64,000 nt of DNA from Flavobacterium tegetincola DSM 22377 (lineage in GTDB: Bacteria; Bacteroidota; Bacteroidia; Flavobacteriales; Flavobacteriaceae). The DNA is taken from positions 17,176 through 81,175 of the forward strand of contig NZ_AUDN01000025.1 of assembly GCF_000425485.1 (NCBI RefSeq). The letters are read 5' to 3'. The position numbers and the translations under genes are program-made. A model generated the notes under the pieces. The model was not told where the DNA came from. It made no database searches and was given only the letters and a program-made list of their open reading frames with translations. Positions 1 to 8,822 of this stretch are shown here, in pieces (positions within the stretch are counted from its first letter, which is position 1; every line of letters starts with the position of its first letter).

Positions 1-1
1 C

Positions 2-97
2 AATATAGAAGGTATTGCTCCTGCAATTGTGGTGGCGGCACTGAATGGAATTTTACTTTACAAACAACGTCGACAATATGCACCACTTTTTGAGTGA
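2..97 (+). CDS. C-terminal end of an unidentified protein (5' end outside window)
   Basis: An open frame runs from the left edge to a TGA at 95-97 and gives about 31 residues. A hydrophobic stretch (IVVAALNGILLY) is followed by a basic, polar tail (KQRRQYAPLFE), which looks like the last membrane helix and cytoplasmic end of an inner-membrane protein. I do not recognise the family from so little sequence. It lies directly upstream of the promoter for the prolyl oligopeptidase gene. Confidence 0.5.
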   Translation, partial: NIEGIAPAIVVAALNGILLYKQRRQYAPLFE

Positions 98-123
98 AAA
101 GATCTTTTGATTCGATATATTTG
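90..123 (+). promoter_or_regulatory. Bacteroidota-type promoter for the prolyl oligopeptidase gene
   Basis: A perfect -7 box TATATTTG lies at 116-123, 23 bp after a TTG at 90-92. The spacing is at the long end of the flavobacterial TTG-N17-23-TAnnTTTG pattern. The start codon is at 147, so the predicted leader is short. The -33 box overlaps the end of the preceding gene. Confidence 0.5.
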
Positions 124-146
124 TAGGAATCAAAAAACCTTTTTAA

Positions 147-2276
147 ATGAAAAAAACATTCATCACCATGGTTGTTTTAACCACAATTCTTTCGTGCAAA
201 ACCGAAGAGAAGAAGACAGCTATTACCGTAAACTATCCTGAAACCAAGATGGTAGACACCGTAACAACGTACTTTGGAACTGAAATTAAAGATCCATACC
301 GATGGCTTGAAGACGACAAATCGGCAGAAACTGCAGCTTGGGTAAAGGCAGAAAATGAAGTTACCTTTGACTATTTAGAGAAAATTCCATTTCGTACTGC
401 CTTGAAAGAACGCATGGAAAAATTGTGGAATTACGAAAAAATTTCTGCACCATTTAAAGAAGGTGATTTTACGTATTTCTACAAAAATGATGGTCTGCAA
501 AATCAATCGGTTTTATACAGAAAAGACAAGAACGGAAAAGAAGAAGTTTTTCTTGACCCAAATGGTTTTTCATCTGATGCAACCACTTCTTTGGCAAATG
601 TATCTTTTTCAAAAGACGGTTCGCTAGTGGCATATTCTACTTCTGCTGCAGGAAGCGATTGGAATACGATTACTATTTTGAACGCAGTTACCAAAGAAAA
701 ATTGGAAACTGAAATTCTTGATGTAAAATTCAGCGGAATGTCATGGTATAAAAACGAAGGTTTTTACTACTCGAGTTACGACAAACCAAAAGGAAGTCAG
801 CTTTCGGCAAAAACAGATCAACATAAATTGTATTTTCATAAAATAGGGACGGCTCAAAAAGACGATAAAGTTATTTTTGGGTTGAATGAAAAACGCAGAT
901 ATGTAGGCGGTGGTGTAACAGACGATAGTAAATATTTAGTTATTTCTGCCTCCACTTCTACTTCCGGAAATGAACTGTACATTAAAGATTTGGAACAACC
1001 CAACAGTAAAATTGTAACGGTTGTAAATAATTTTGATAGTGATAATGATGTAATTGATAATGTAGGTTCAAAACTATACATTGCAACAAATAGGGACGCT
1101 CCAAACAAAAAGGTAATTACGGTGGATGCCTCCAATCCAACTCCTGAAAACTGGAAGCCTTTTATCAATGAAACAAAAGACGTACTTTCCACATCAACTG
1201 GTGGAGGTTCTATTTTTGCAACTTACATTAAAGATGCCGTTTCATTTGTTCAACAATACGATTACGATGGCAAATTAACTCGTGATATTAAGTTGCCAAG
1301 TGTTGGAACTGCAGGAGGTTTTGGCGGTAAAAAAGAGGAAACTACATTGTATTATTCTTTTACCAATTATACGACACCCGGCTCCATCTATTCTTTTGAT
1401 CCTAAAACAGGTGTTTCCAAAGAATACCAGAAACCAAAAGTTGATTTTGCCTCTGCAGATTATGAAAGCAAGCAAGTTTTTTATCCTTCAAAAGATGGGA
1501 CTAAAATTCCGATGATTATTACATATAAAAAAGGAACAGAATTGAACGGAAAAAATCCAACTATTTTATACGGTTACGGTGGATTCAACATCAGTTTAAC
1601 GCCTTCGTTTAGTATTGCCAATGCCGTATGGTTGGAACAAGGCGGTGTTTATGCTGTGGCAAATTTACGCGGTGGTGGCGAATACGGAAAAGCTTGGCAC
1701 GATGCAGGAACGCAATTGAAAAAGCAAAATGTTTTTGATGATTTTATCGCGGCAGCTGAATTTTTAATAGCACAGAAATACACTTCTTCAGATTATCTAG
1801 CGGTTCGTGGTGGCTCAAACGGCGGATTGTTAGTGGGTGCTGTAATGACGCAACGTCCAGAATTGATGAAAGTAGCACTTCCAGCTGTTGGTGTTTTAGA
1901 CATGTTGCGTTACCATACGTTTACCGCTGGAGCAGGTTGGGCTTACGATTACGGAACGGCAGAAGACAACAAAGAAATGTTTGACTATTTATTGAAATAC
2001 TCTCCAGTTCATAATGTAAAGGCAGGTGTGAGTTATCCGGCAACATTAGTAACCACAGGAGATCACGACGACCGAGTAGTTCCGGCACATAGTTTTAAAT
2101 TTGCTGCTGAATTGCAAGCCAAACAAAGGGGAACTAACCCTGTTTTGATACGAATTGAAACCAATGCAGGTCACGGAGCGGGAAAACCGGTTTCTAAAAC
2201 CATTGAAGAAGCAGCGGATATTCAAGCGTTTACTTTGTTCAATATGGGATTTATTGAATTGCCAAACAAGAAATAA
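147..2276 (+). CDS. Prolyl oligopeptidase family serine peptidase (S9A), lipoprotein
   Basis: This 709-aa protein has the two-domain S9A layout: an N-terminal beta-propeller and a C-terminal alpha/beta-hydrolase domain. The catalytic triad is visible as Ser557 (GGSNGG), Asp641 (DHDDRVV) and His676 (AGHGAG). Arg643 corresponds to the P2-carbonyl-binding arginine of pig prolyl oligopeptidase. The N-terminus is a lipoprotein signal with lipobox ILSC, so the enzyme should be anchored outside the cytoplasm, probably in the periplasm. The family cleaves short peptides after proline. The gene is monocistronic, with its own promoter upstream and a hairpin terminator at 2356-2386. Confidence 0.95.
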   Translation: MKKTFITMVVLTTILSCKTEEKKTAITVNYPETKMVDTVTTYFGTEIKDPYRWLEDDKSAETAAWVKAENEVTFDYLEKIPFRTALKERMEKLWNYEKISAPFKEGDFTYFYKNDGLQNQSVLYRKDKNGKEEVFLDPNGFSSDATTSLANVSFSKDGSLVAYSTSAAGSDWNTITILNAVTKEKLETEILDVKFSGMSWYKNEGFYYSSYDKPKGSQLSAKTDQHKLYFHKIGTAQKDDKVIFGLNEKRRYVGGGVTDDSKYLVISASTSTSGNELYIKDLEQPNSKIVTVVNNFDSDNDVIDNVGSKLYIATNRDAPNKKVITVDASNPTPENWKPFINETKDVLSTSTGGGSIFATYIKDAVSFVQQYDYDGKLTRDIKLPSVGTAGGFGGKKEETTLYYSFTNYTTPGSIYSFDPKTGVSKEYQKPKVDFASADYESKQVFYPSKDGTKIPMIITYKKGTELNGKNPTILYGYGGFNISLTPSFSIANAVWLEQGGVYAVANLRGGGEYGKAWHDAGTQLKKQNVFDDFIAAAEFLIAQKYTSSDYLAVRGGSNGGLLVGAVMTQRPELMKVALPAVGVLDMLRYHTFTAGAGWAYDYGTAEDNKEMFDYLLKYSPVHNVKAGVSYPATLVTTGDHDDRVVPAHSFKFAAELQAKQRGTNPVLIRIETNAGHGAGKPVSKTIEEAADIQAFTLFNMGFIELPNKK

Positions 2277-2355
2277 GTTATGCATCCAGTTGCCCTAATT
2301 TTCACAAATAAAGTAGTGTAATTGTTGGTAACAAAAAAAAATAGTAATTATAGAA

Positions 2356-2386
2356 AAGCATTCGTTTCGGCGGATGCTTATTTTTG
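2356..2386 (+). terminator. Rho-independent terminator after the S9A peptidase
   Basis: Stem arms AAGCATTCG (2356-2364) and CGGATGCTT (2371-2379) pair with one G-U. A T-rich run follows at 2381-2385. The rest of 2277-2562 shows nothing I can interpret. Confidence 0.65.
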
Positions 2387-2562
2387 TTGAAATCCTTACA
2401 TTATATCGCCGTATTGAAGCGAATTGCATGACGTTGATAATTCTACCGGAGGTAATCAAAACGTAAAGCTCGGAATAGTTTTAAAACTTAAACTATAAGT
2501 TGACAGCATTCAAATAGAGTTTTATAGAACTTATATATTTCAGTAGTTATGGAAACAATTTC

Positions 2563-3510
2563 CTACTCTAGCGAATAACCAATACCAATCGACCCATAAT
2601 AATACCCTTCATTCACAATATTATCCACCTCTTGAGAAGTATAATTAAAGGTATAACTCAAGTTCCAGCGGTTCTTGCGGTACTTAAAACCCGCTTCTCC
2701 CTGAAACCGAAACGGCACCAAAGGAAACGTCACCGGACTATTGTCGTCAAACAAACTCCCCTCAATAGTAGCATCATACCCCTGATAATTCACCTTCGGA
2801 CTGATGAAAAAGTAAAATTCTGAAGTGTCCTTGTAGTTTTGGTCGTACCGAAGTGCCGCATCGTATAAATTAGAATCAGAAACAGGAAGTAAGTTCTTGA
2901 AACCAATTCGCAAGACAGGTCCTACCGTTATTTCATTCAAAATCGTGCCCAGTTTTACCTCGGCTTGCGCCAAAATATCCAAGGTGTTCTTGTCGTTTAG
3001 CGTATACAGTTTCTTGGCGTAAAAAACTTCCGCCTGAACCAATAACGCATTGTGCATCTGATACTGCCATCCGGATACTTTTTTGTAGCCAAAGGTGGTG
3101 TGGAAAAATTCTTGTGTTTCTTGACCAAAGGCATTAGGCCCCATAAAACCAACTTGTGCAATCAATTTAAGCACACTTTCATTGCTGTAAAAATGATGAA
3201 TGCCCGCTTCCGCAAAAAGTACTCCGGCAAAGGGACGGTCGTTATAATCAATACGTTCCGCTCTTATAGTCTGCGGATTGTAGATGTATTGACCAATTCT
3301 AAACTCAGTGATTTTCTTTACTATGTTTTCGCTTTTAGGAGTGTTTAAAAAGCGGTAATAGATTTCGAAACCGTTGGTATAATATTTATCATTGTAGGTA
3401 GAAGTATACAAATCGTTGTCTAAAATTAGTCCCATTTCTGCCACATGTTTTTGTGCGACAGAAGTACAACTCATCAGAACAAACACTATAATTCCACCAA
3501 TTTTAAGCAT
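2563..3510 (-). CDS. Lipid A deacylase LpxR family protein (DUF2219)
   Basis: This 315-aa protein has a signal peptide (cleavage near VAQ-K) and a beta-barrel-like composition with alternating aromatic residues. The family motifs are present: DND near residues 31-33 followed by YYTNG, DRPFAG near 91-96, and GxxxFGQ...H137...GWQ near 130-149. In Salmonella LpxR the matching Asn-Asp, His and Glu form the Ca-dependent site that removes the 3'-acyloxyacyl chain of lipid A at the outer-membrane surface. It is the last gene of a minus-strand cluster, 3 bp after mtgA, which fits an envelope-remodelling role. Assignment is by motif recognition, so lipid A activity is inferred. Confidence 0.8.
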   Translation of the reverse strand: MLKIGGIIVFVLMSCTSVAQKHVAEMGLILDNDLYTSTYNDKYYTNGFEIYYRFLNTPKSENIVKKITEFRIGQYIYNPQTIRAERIDYNDRPFAGVLFAEAGIHHFYSNESVLKLIAQVGFMGPNAFGQETQEFFHTTFGYKKVSGWQYQMHNALLVQAEVFYAKKLYTLNDKNTLDILAQAEVKLGTILNEITVGPVLRIGFKNLLPVSDSNLYDAALRYDQNYKDTSEFYFFISPKVNYQGYDATIEGSLFDDNSPVTFPLVPFRFQGEAGFKYRKNRWNLSYTFNYTSQEVDNIVNEGYYYGSIGIGYSLE

Positions 3511-3513
3511 ACA

Positions 3514-4194
3514 TCAATAATCTAATTTCCCCACATATCCCATGTGTTTCACAATTCTTCCTTTCCGTCCTTCAATATAACTCGAAGAATTACTGGCTTT
3601 AAATTTCCGCGGATTGGGAAGAATTGCAGCAATTCCGGCCGCTTCTCTTTTCGACAAATCAGCTGCGGATTTTCCGTACCAATGTTTTGAAGCCGCTTCC
3701 ACTCCGTAAACGCCAGTTCCCATTTCTATGCTATTGAGATAAACTTCCATGATGCGTTCCTTGCCCCAAATGAATTCAATTAAAACCGTGAAATACGCTT
3801 CCAATCCTTTTCGTAAATAACTTCTGCCTTGCCAAAGGAAAACATTTTTAGCGGTTTGTTGCGAAATCGTGCTTCCTCCCTTAATTGTTTTTCCATTTTC
3901 ATTATTCTTCATCGCTTTCTTTATCGCATCAAAGTCGAAACCACTATGCGTTAAGAAATTCCCGTCTTCACTAGCGATAACTGCTTTCTGCATGTTTGTA
4001 GAAATATGCTCAAGCGGAACCCAATCGTGACTTGTAGTCATTTCTTGTCCGTCTAACTTCTGGTCAATGGCTCGTGTAATCATCAATGGCGTAAACGGTA
4101 CCGGTACAAATTTAAAAATCACCACCGATAAAATAGACAATCCAAAAAACCAAAGCATTGCTTTCCAGATGAAACGAAATAATTTTTTAAACAT
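3514..4194 (-). CDS. mtgA: Monofunctional biosynthetic peptidoglycan transglycosylase
   Basis: This 226-aa GT51 enzyme polymerises lipid II into glycan strands at the outer face of the inner membrane. One N-terminal membrane helix (about residues 12-30) is followed by the GT51 motifs: EDGNF with the catalytic Glu at about 76, GGSTISQQ, and the motif around VYLNSIEMGTGVYGVEAAS. There is no transpeptidase domain, and the length is normal for MtgA. The start lies 15 bp downstream of the FAD oxidoreductase stop, so the genes are probably cotranscribed. Confidence 0.94.
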   Translation of the reverse strand: MFKKLFRFIWKAMLWFFGLSILSVVIFKFVPVPFTPLMITRAIDQKLDGQEMTTSHDWVPLEHISTNMQKAVIASEDGNFLTHSGFDFDAIKKAMKNNENGKTIKGGSTISQQTAKNVFLWQGRSYLRKGLEAYFTVLIEFIWGKERIMEVYLNSIEMGTGVYGVEAASKHWYGKSAADLSKREAAGIAAILPNPRKFKASNSSSYIEGRKGRIVKHMGYVGKLDY

Positions 4195-4209
4195 AAAATA
4201 TTCTATTTT

Positions 4210-5340
4210 TTAAACAAAATCTGCTAATTCTTTTCCTACTAAACTGCCTATCGCAATTCCCATTCCTCCCAACCGAACACCACAATACACGTGATTAGAC
4301 AATTGTTTTACAATAGGATTCTTGGTCTGACCCATTCCCATAATGCCACTCCAGCGGTGTTCAATCTCAAATTTGTGGTTCGGCAAAATTACTTCTTTTA
4401 ACAAGCGCTCCAACTCATTTTGAATTAAATTTGTGTTGCCAAAATCAGTCGTCGTTTCACCTTTAATATCCAAGTTTCGGCCTCCGCCAAATAAAATCCG
4501 GTTGTCGATATTTCTGAAATAATAGTAGCCTTTGTCTAGATGGAAAGTACCTTTAATTTCTAAATCGGGAATTGGTTTTGTAATCAATACTTGAGCTCTC
4601 GCCGGTTGAACGTCTTCTGAAAACAAGTCTTTCGAAAAACCGTTGGTAGCAAAAAGTAATTTCTTGGTCGAAAAAGAGAAATCATTCAACGTTACTTTTA
4701 CATCAGATTCATTTTCTTGATATTCCGTCACCGATTGATTATTTAAAATTAAAATTCCTTCTGAAAAGGCTAATTTCAATAACTTCTGCATCATTTTCCC
4801 CGTATCAATTTGCGCTTCAAAAGGATTGAAAATGATTTGTTGCCGAATCTTTTCAAAGCCAAAAGTATCTTTCTGCAATTTGAAAACCGGACTTTTAAAC
4901 AAGGGAAAAAGCAATTCATTGACGAAATCTATATTCTCTAAACATTCTTCAAAAGTGTCTTTATCGTTTTCTGTGAATAGTTCGTAACCGCCATTTTGCT
5001 GAAAATCCATCGCTTCATCACCAATTCTATTTCGCAACAATTGCAAACCTTCCCAACGTTTCGAAATCAATTTAAAAACTTCTACTGGAGATTGTGTTTT
5101 TAAGTCGTCCACAATTTCAGACAAACTTCCAAAGCAAGCGAAGCCGGCATTTTTAGTACTTGCTCCTTCGGGCAAACTTCCTTTTTCAATAATTAGTATT
5201 TTACTTTCGGGGAAACGCGTTCGCAAATTTAAGGCGGTATGTAAGCCTACAATTCCACTTCCTACAATGGTGAAGTCAATGTTTTGAAACCAACTTTTAT
5301 ATTCCCAGTAACTTAAATTCATTTGTGTTTTTTGTTTCAA
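4210..5340 (-). CDS. FAD-dependent oxidoreductase, DAO family
   Basis: This 376-aa protein has a Rossmann dinucleotide-binding motif (VGSGIVGLHTAL) starting near residue 25. A second family motif (STKNAGFAC) and a C-terminal GGMGIA stretch for FAD binding are also present. It belongs to the D-amino-acid/glycine oxidase superfamily; the substrate is unknown. No signal peptide is seen, so it is cytoplasmic. The first ATG is used here, but a Met six codons in (MNLSYW) is equally plausible. It is the first gene of the minus-strand cluster with mtgA and the LpxR-like gene, although no functional link with them is obvious. Confidence 0.88.
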   Translation of the reverse strand: MKQKTQMNLSYWEYKSWFQNIDFTIVGSGIVGLHTALNLRTRFPESKILIIEKGSLPEGASTKNAGFACFGSLSEIVDDLKTQSPVEVFKLISKRWEGLQLLRNRIGDEAMDFQQNGGYELFTENDKDTFEECLENIDFVNELLFPLFKSPVFKLQKDTFGFEKIRQQIIFNPFEAQIDTGKMMQKLLKLAFSEGILILNNQSVTEYQENESDVKVTLNDFSFSTKKLLFATNGFSKDLFSEDVQPARAQVLITKPIPDLEIKGTFHLDKGYYYFRNIDNRILFGGGRNLDIKGETTTDFGNTNLIQNELERLLKEVILPNHKFEIEHRWSGIMGMGQTKNPIVKQLSNHVYCGVRLGGMGIAIGSLVGKELADFV

Positions 5341-5383
5341 AATTATTACTAAACAATACTATCTATTAAGAGTTTTTGCCTCA

Positions 5384-5421
5384 CAAAGACGCAAAGCTCG
5401 AGCTGTTTTTCTTTGCGTCTT
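5384..5421. repeat. 11-bp-arm hairpin (AAGACGCAAAG family)
   Basis: The arms AAGACGCAAAG (5386-5396) and CTTTGCGTCTT (5411-5421) are perfect complements around a 14-nt loop. From memory, intergenic sequences containing CTTTGCGTCTT recur in Flavobacterium genomes, so this is probably an interspersed element and not a gene. The short open frames that run through it have no coding character. Confidence 0.55.
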
Positions 5422-5554
5422 GGCACCTTTGCGAGATTATATTACAGTGTTTAAAAGTAGTCATTTTGAATTTAAATCGCGATTCTCATTCAATCTTGAT
5501 AAAAAAGTGGCGATTAATAACTGCATTTTTCTACGTAAGGAAGCTGTTTTTCGC

Positions 5555-5643
5555 GTGAGGGATGGAAGAGGAGCTCTCCCGATTTTTCATCGGGAAGCGG
5601 GAACGGACAGCCCGACCCTGATTTTTCATCAGGGTCACGCCCA
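5555..5643. repeat. Twin-hairpin intergenic element
   Basis: Two small hairpins share the same TTTTC loop. One is CCCGAT/ATCGGG (5578-5583 and 5589-5594). The other is CCCTGAT/ATCAGGG (5616-5622 and 5628-5634). The surrounding sequence is GC-rich compared with its neighbours (GTGAGGGATGGAAG..., ACAGCCCGACC, CACGCCC). It resembles, from memory, an interspersed flavobacterial intergenic repeat. The remainder of 5644-5797 shows nothing notable. Confidence 0.5.
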
Positions 5644-5797
5644 AATTAAATTCTAAAGAAAAGCGGAAGTTATAATTTAGCGTTAAACTTCTTCTATTTC
5701 AAGGAAAGCACGACCTTGGACAAGGCAAATCTATAATATTATTAGTATTTTTGGGATTGCTAAAAATGTTCAAGAAATTGAACGAAACACACGTATT

Positions 5798-7699
5798 ATG
5801 TATAAAAAAATCGTTCCATTATTAGTGCTAATGATGAGTATAAATGCTTTTTCGCAAGAGGTGATGACGCCAGAATTATTGTTTAAATTAGGTAGAGTTT
5901 CGGCTTTGGGAATTACTAAAGACCAAAAAAACATTGTTTATAAAGTGACTCAAGTTTCGGTTGACGAAAATAAATCGAGCAGTAAAGTCTATTTAATGCC
6001 TGTAAACGGCGGGAATGCAACAGAAATTACAGATTATTCAACTCTATTGAATGACAAAAATGTTTCGAAAGACGGAAAAGTGTTGTACAGTGAAGAAGTG
6101 AAAATCTCGAAAGTTTTAGGGAAAGATTTTTATCCTGAATTAGAAAAGTCGGATGTTCAAATTTACGATGCTTTGGATTACAGACATTGGGACACTTGGA
6201 ACGAAGGCAAACACAACCACGTTTTTTATAAAGAAAATACTTCGGCAAAAGCTGGAATAGACATTATGCCAACCGAACCTTTTGACAGTCCACAAAAGCC
6301 TTTTGGAGGTGATGAAGATTACATTTGGTCGCCTGATGGAAGTAAAATCGTTTACGTTTCCAAGAAAAAAGTGGGAACAGAATATGCGGTTTCTACGAAT
6401 ACGGACTTGTACGAATATGATTTGGCTACCAAAAAAACTACAAATTTAACGGCAGAAAATTTAGGATATGATACGGCTCCACAATTTTCGCCAAACGGAG
6501 AATTGACTTGGTTGCAAATGAAACGCGACGGTTATGAAGCCGATAAAAATGATATTATTGTTTCTTTTAAGGGAATAAAAATGAATTTGACTGCCGGTTG
6601 GGACGGAACTGTGGATAGTTTTTCATGGAGTGCTGATGGTAAAAAAGTGTATTTCACCGCTGCTGTTGATGGAACCAAACAATTGTTTGAAGTTAATTTT
6701 CCGGGAATGACGCGAATTGCCATTACGGTTCAACAAATTACAAAAGGCGATTTTGACGTGACAGGATTGATTGGAATTGTAAATAATTCTGCTATCGTTT
6801 CACGTACTGATATGAATCATGCCACCGAACTTTTCTCGTATGATTTGAAGAAAAAATCGTGGAAACAGTTGACAAAAGTGAATGATGATATTTATAAATC
6901 CATCACTTTAAGCAAAGTTGAAAAGAGGTATGTAACAACTACAGACGGCAAAAAAATGTTGGTTTGGGTAATTCTACCCCCAAATTTTGACGCTACTAAA
7001 AAATATCCAACTTTATTATATTGCCAAGGTGGACCACAATCTGCATTGTCGCAGTTTTATTCTTTCCGTTGGAATTTCCAAGTAATGGCGGCTCAAGGTT
7101 ATATTGTTGTAGCTCCAAACCGTCGCGGAATGCCAGGTCACGGTGTGGAATGGAACGAGCAAATTAGTAAAGATTGGGGCGGACAAGTGATGGACGATTA
7201 TTTAAGTGCGATTGACGATGTTGCAAAGGAAAAATACGTGGACAAAGACCGTTTGGGTGCTGTTGGCGCGAGTTATGGTGGATATTCTGTGTTTTATCTA
7301 GCGGGAAATCATGATAATCGTTTTAAAACATTTATCGCTCACGATGGTGTTTTCAATACGCAAAGTATGTTTGGGACTACCGAAGAAGTATTCTTTAACC
7401 ACTGGGATTTTGGTGGTGCTTATTGGGAAAAAGACAACGCAATTGCTCAAAAGGCATACAACGAATTCAACCCAATCAATTATGTAGACAAATGGAACAC
7501 ACCTATTTTAATCATTCAAGGTGGAAAAGATTTCCGTGTGCCAATTGGTCAAAGTTTAGAAGCATTTCAAGCTGTTCAACTTCGTGGAATTAAAAGTAAA
7601 TTGGTTTATTTTCCAGAAGAAAATCACTGGGTTTTGAAACCACAAAATGCGATTGTTTGGCAAAGAGAATTTTTCAAATGGTTGAAAGAAACCCTTTAA
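5798..7699 (+). CDS. S9 family peptidase (dipeptidyl/acylaminoacyl-peptidase type)
   Basis: This 633-aa exported serine peptidase has a signal peptide (MYKKIVPLLVLMMSINAFSQ). A WD-like beta-propeller follows, with repeated SPDG/SADG/SPNG motifs up to about residue 360. The C-terminal part is an alpha/beta-hydrolase domain with triad Ser492 (GASYGGY), Asp578 (GGKDFRV) and His610 (ENHWV). The order and spacing fit the S9B/S9C group, which removes dipeptides or acylated residues from peptide N-termini. It is unlike the S9A enzyme at 147-2276. The RhuM-family gene begins 10 bp downstream and may share the transcript. Confidence 0.93.
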   Translation: MYKKIVPLLVLMMSINAFSQEVMTPELLFKLGRVSALGITKDQKNIVYKVTQVSVDENKSSSKVYLMPVNGGNATEITDYSTLLNDKNVSKDGKVLYSEEVKISKVLGKDFYPELEKSDVQIYDALDYRHWDTWNEGKHNHVFYKENTSAKAGIDIMPTEPFDSPQKPFGGDEDYIWSPDGSKIVYVSKKKVGTEYAVSTNTDLYEYDLATKKTTNLTAENLGYDTAPQFSPNGELTWLQMKRDGYEADKNDIIVSFKGIKMNLTAGWDGTVDSFSWSADGKKVYFTAAVDGTKQLFEVNFPGMTRIAITVQQITKGDFDVTGLIGIVNNSAIVSRTDMNHATELFSYDLKKKSWKQLTKVNDDIYKSITLSKVEKRYVTTTDGKKMLVWVILPPNFDATKKYPTLLYCQGGPQSALSQFYSFRWNFQVMAAQGYIVVAPNRRGMPGHGVEWNEQISKDWGGQVMDDYLSAIDDVAKEKYVDKDRLGAVGASYGGYSVFYLAGNHDNRFKTFIAHDGVFNTQSMFGTTEEVFFNHWDFGGAYWEKDNAIAQKAYNEFNPINYVDKWNTPILIIQGGKDFRVPIGQSLEAFQAVQLRGIKSKLVYFPEENHWVLKPQNAIVWQREFFKWLKETL

Positions 7700-7709
7700 T
7701 TGTTTCACG

Positions 7710-8708
7710 ATGGAAAGCGAAGTCAAAAACTTTTTAATATATAGTTTACCGAATAACCAAGTTCGAGTAGATGTTTTTGTGAAAAACGAAACTTTTTGGC
7801 TAACTCAAAAAGCGATGGCGGCTTTGTTTGAAACGACTCCACAAAATATAACCATTCACTTAAAAAACATCTATGAAGCTGGCGAACTAGATGAAAATTC
7901 AACTTGTAAGGATTTTTTACAAGTTCAGAAGGAAGGTTCAAGAATGGTAGAACGTAATCAAAAGTTTTATAATCTTGACGCCATAATTTCCGTGGGTTAC
8001 CGAGTAAATTCGGCAAAAGCTACTCAATTTAGAATTTGGGCCACTCAAACTTTGAAAGAATTTATCATCAAAGGATTTGTGATGGACGATGAACGATTGA
8101 AGCAGGGACAAACTGTTTTTGAGAAAGATTATTTTAAGGAACTTTTACAGCGAGTTCGTTCTATTCGAGCTAGTGAAAGAAGAATCTATCAGCAAATTAC
8201 TGATATCTTTGCCGAGTGCAGTATGGATTATAATAGAGATTCAGAGGTTACCAAAAACTTTTATGCTGCTGTTCAAAATAAATTTCACTTTGCCATTACT
8301 GGAAAAACTGCGGCTGAAATTATTTACTTAAAAGCGGATAGTCTACAAGAAAATATGGGCTTGACCACTTGGAAACATTCGCCGGAAGGCAGAATCTTAA
8401 AGCAAGATGTGGTTATTGCAAAAAATTATTTGCAAGAAAATGAAATAAAACAGCTGGAACGAACCATAACCGGGTATTTCGATTATATCGAAGGTTTGAT
8501 AGAACGCGAAAACACTTTTACAATGAATGAATTAGCAGAAAGTGTCAACAAATTTTTAACCTTCAACGAATATAAAATCATGGAAGGAAAAGGAAAAACA
8601 TCCCGACTTGAAGCCGAAAAAAAAGCGATTACAGCATATGAAACGTTCAATAAAACCCAAAAAATAGTTTCGGATTTTGATAAAGAAATTAAAAAATTAA
8701 AATTATAA
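7710..8708 (+). CDS. RhuM family protein (virulence protein RhuM / Virul_Fac)
   Basis: This 332-aa cytoplasmic protein matches the RhuM family. An N-terminal DNA-binding-like region (FWLTQKAMAALFETTPQNITIHLKNI) is followed by the conserved segment ending in SVGYRVNSAKATQFRIWA. The C-terminal half is helical and charged. RhuM was named from a Salmonella pathogenicity island, but its biochemical role is not established. The family is scattered, mobile and often next to defence or toxin-antitoxin genes. Here it sits 10 bp after a housekeeping-type peptidase, suggesting insertion behind that gene. No partner gene is visible. Confidence 0.85.
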   Translation: MESEVKNFLIYSLPNNQVRVDVFVKNETFWLTQKAMAALFETTPQNITIHLKNIYEAGELDENSTCKDFLQVQKEGSRMVERNQKFYNLDAIISVGYRVNSAKATQFRIWATQTLKEFIIKGFVMDDERLKQGQTVFEKDYFKELLQRVRSIRASERRIYQQITDIFAECSMDYNRDSEVTKNFYAAVQNKFHFAITGKTAAEIIYLKADSLQENMGLTTWKHSPEGRILKQDVVIAKNYLQENEIKQLERTITGYFDYIEGLIERENTFTMNELAESVNKFLTFNEYKIMEGKGKTSRLEAEKKAITAYETFNKTQKIVSDFDKEIKKLKL

Positions 8709-8822
8709 TTGATTATTCATTTTGAAAATCTCATCCAACATTAACAATTAACTACTGTTAAAATGACGATTGTTCTATAACAATTGCTATTTTTACGCAT
8801 CTTACTATTCAAACAATTAAAT

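Noticed and set aside
5376..5656. Two overlapping short plus-strand ORFs
   Set aside because: They run through hairpin repeats, have no start context and no protein-like composition; the region is better explained as intergenic repeats.
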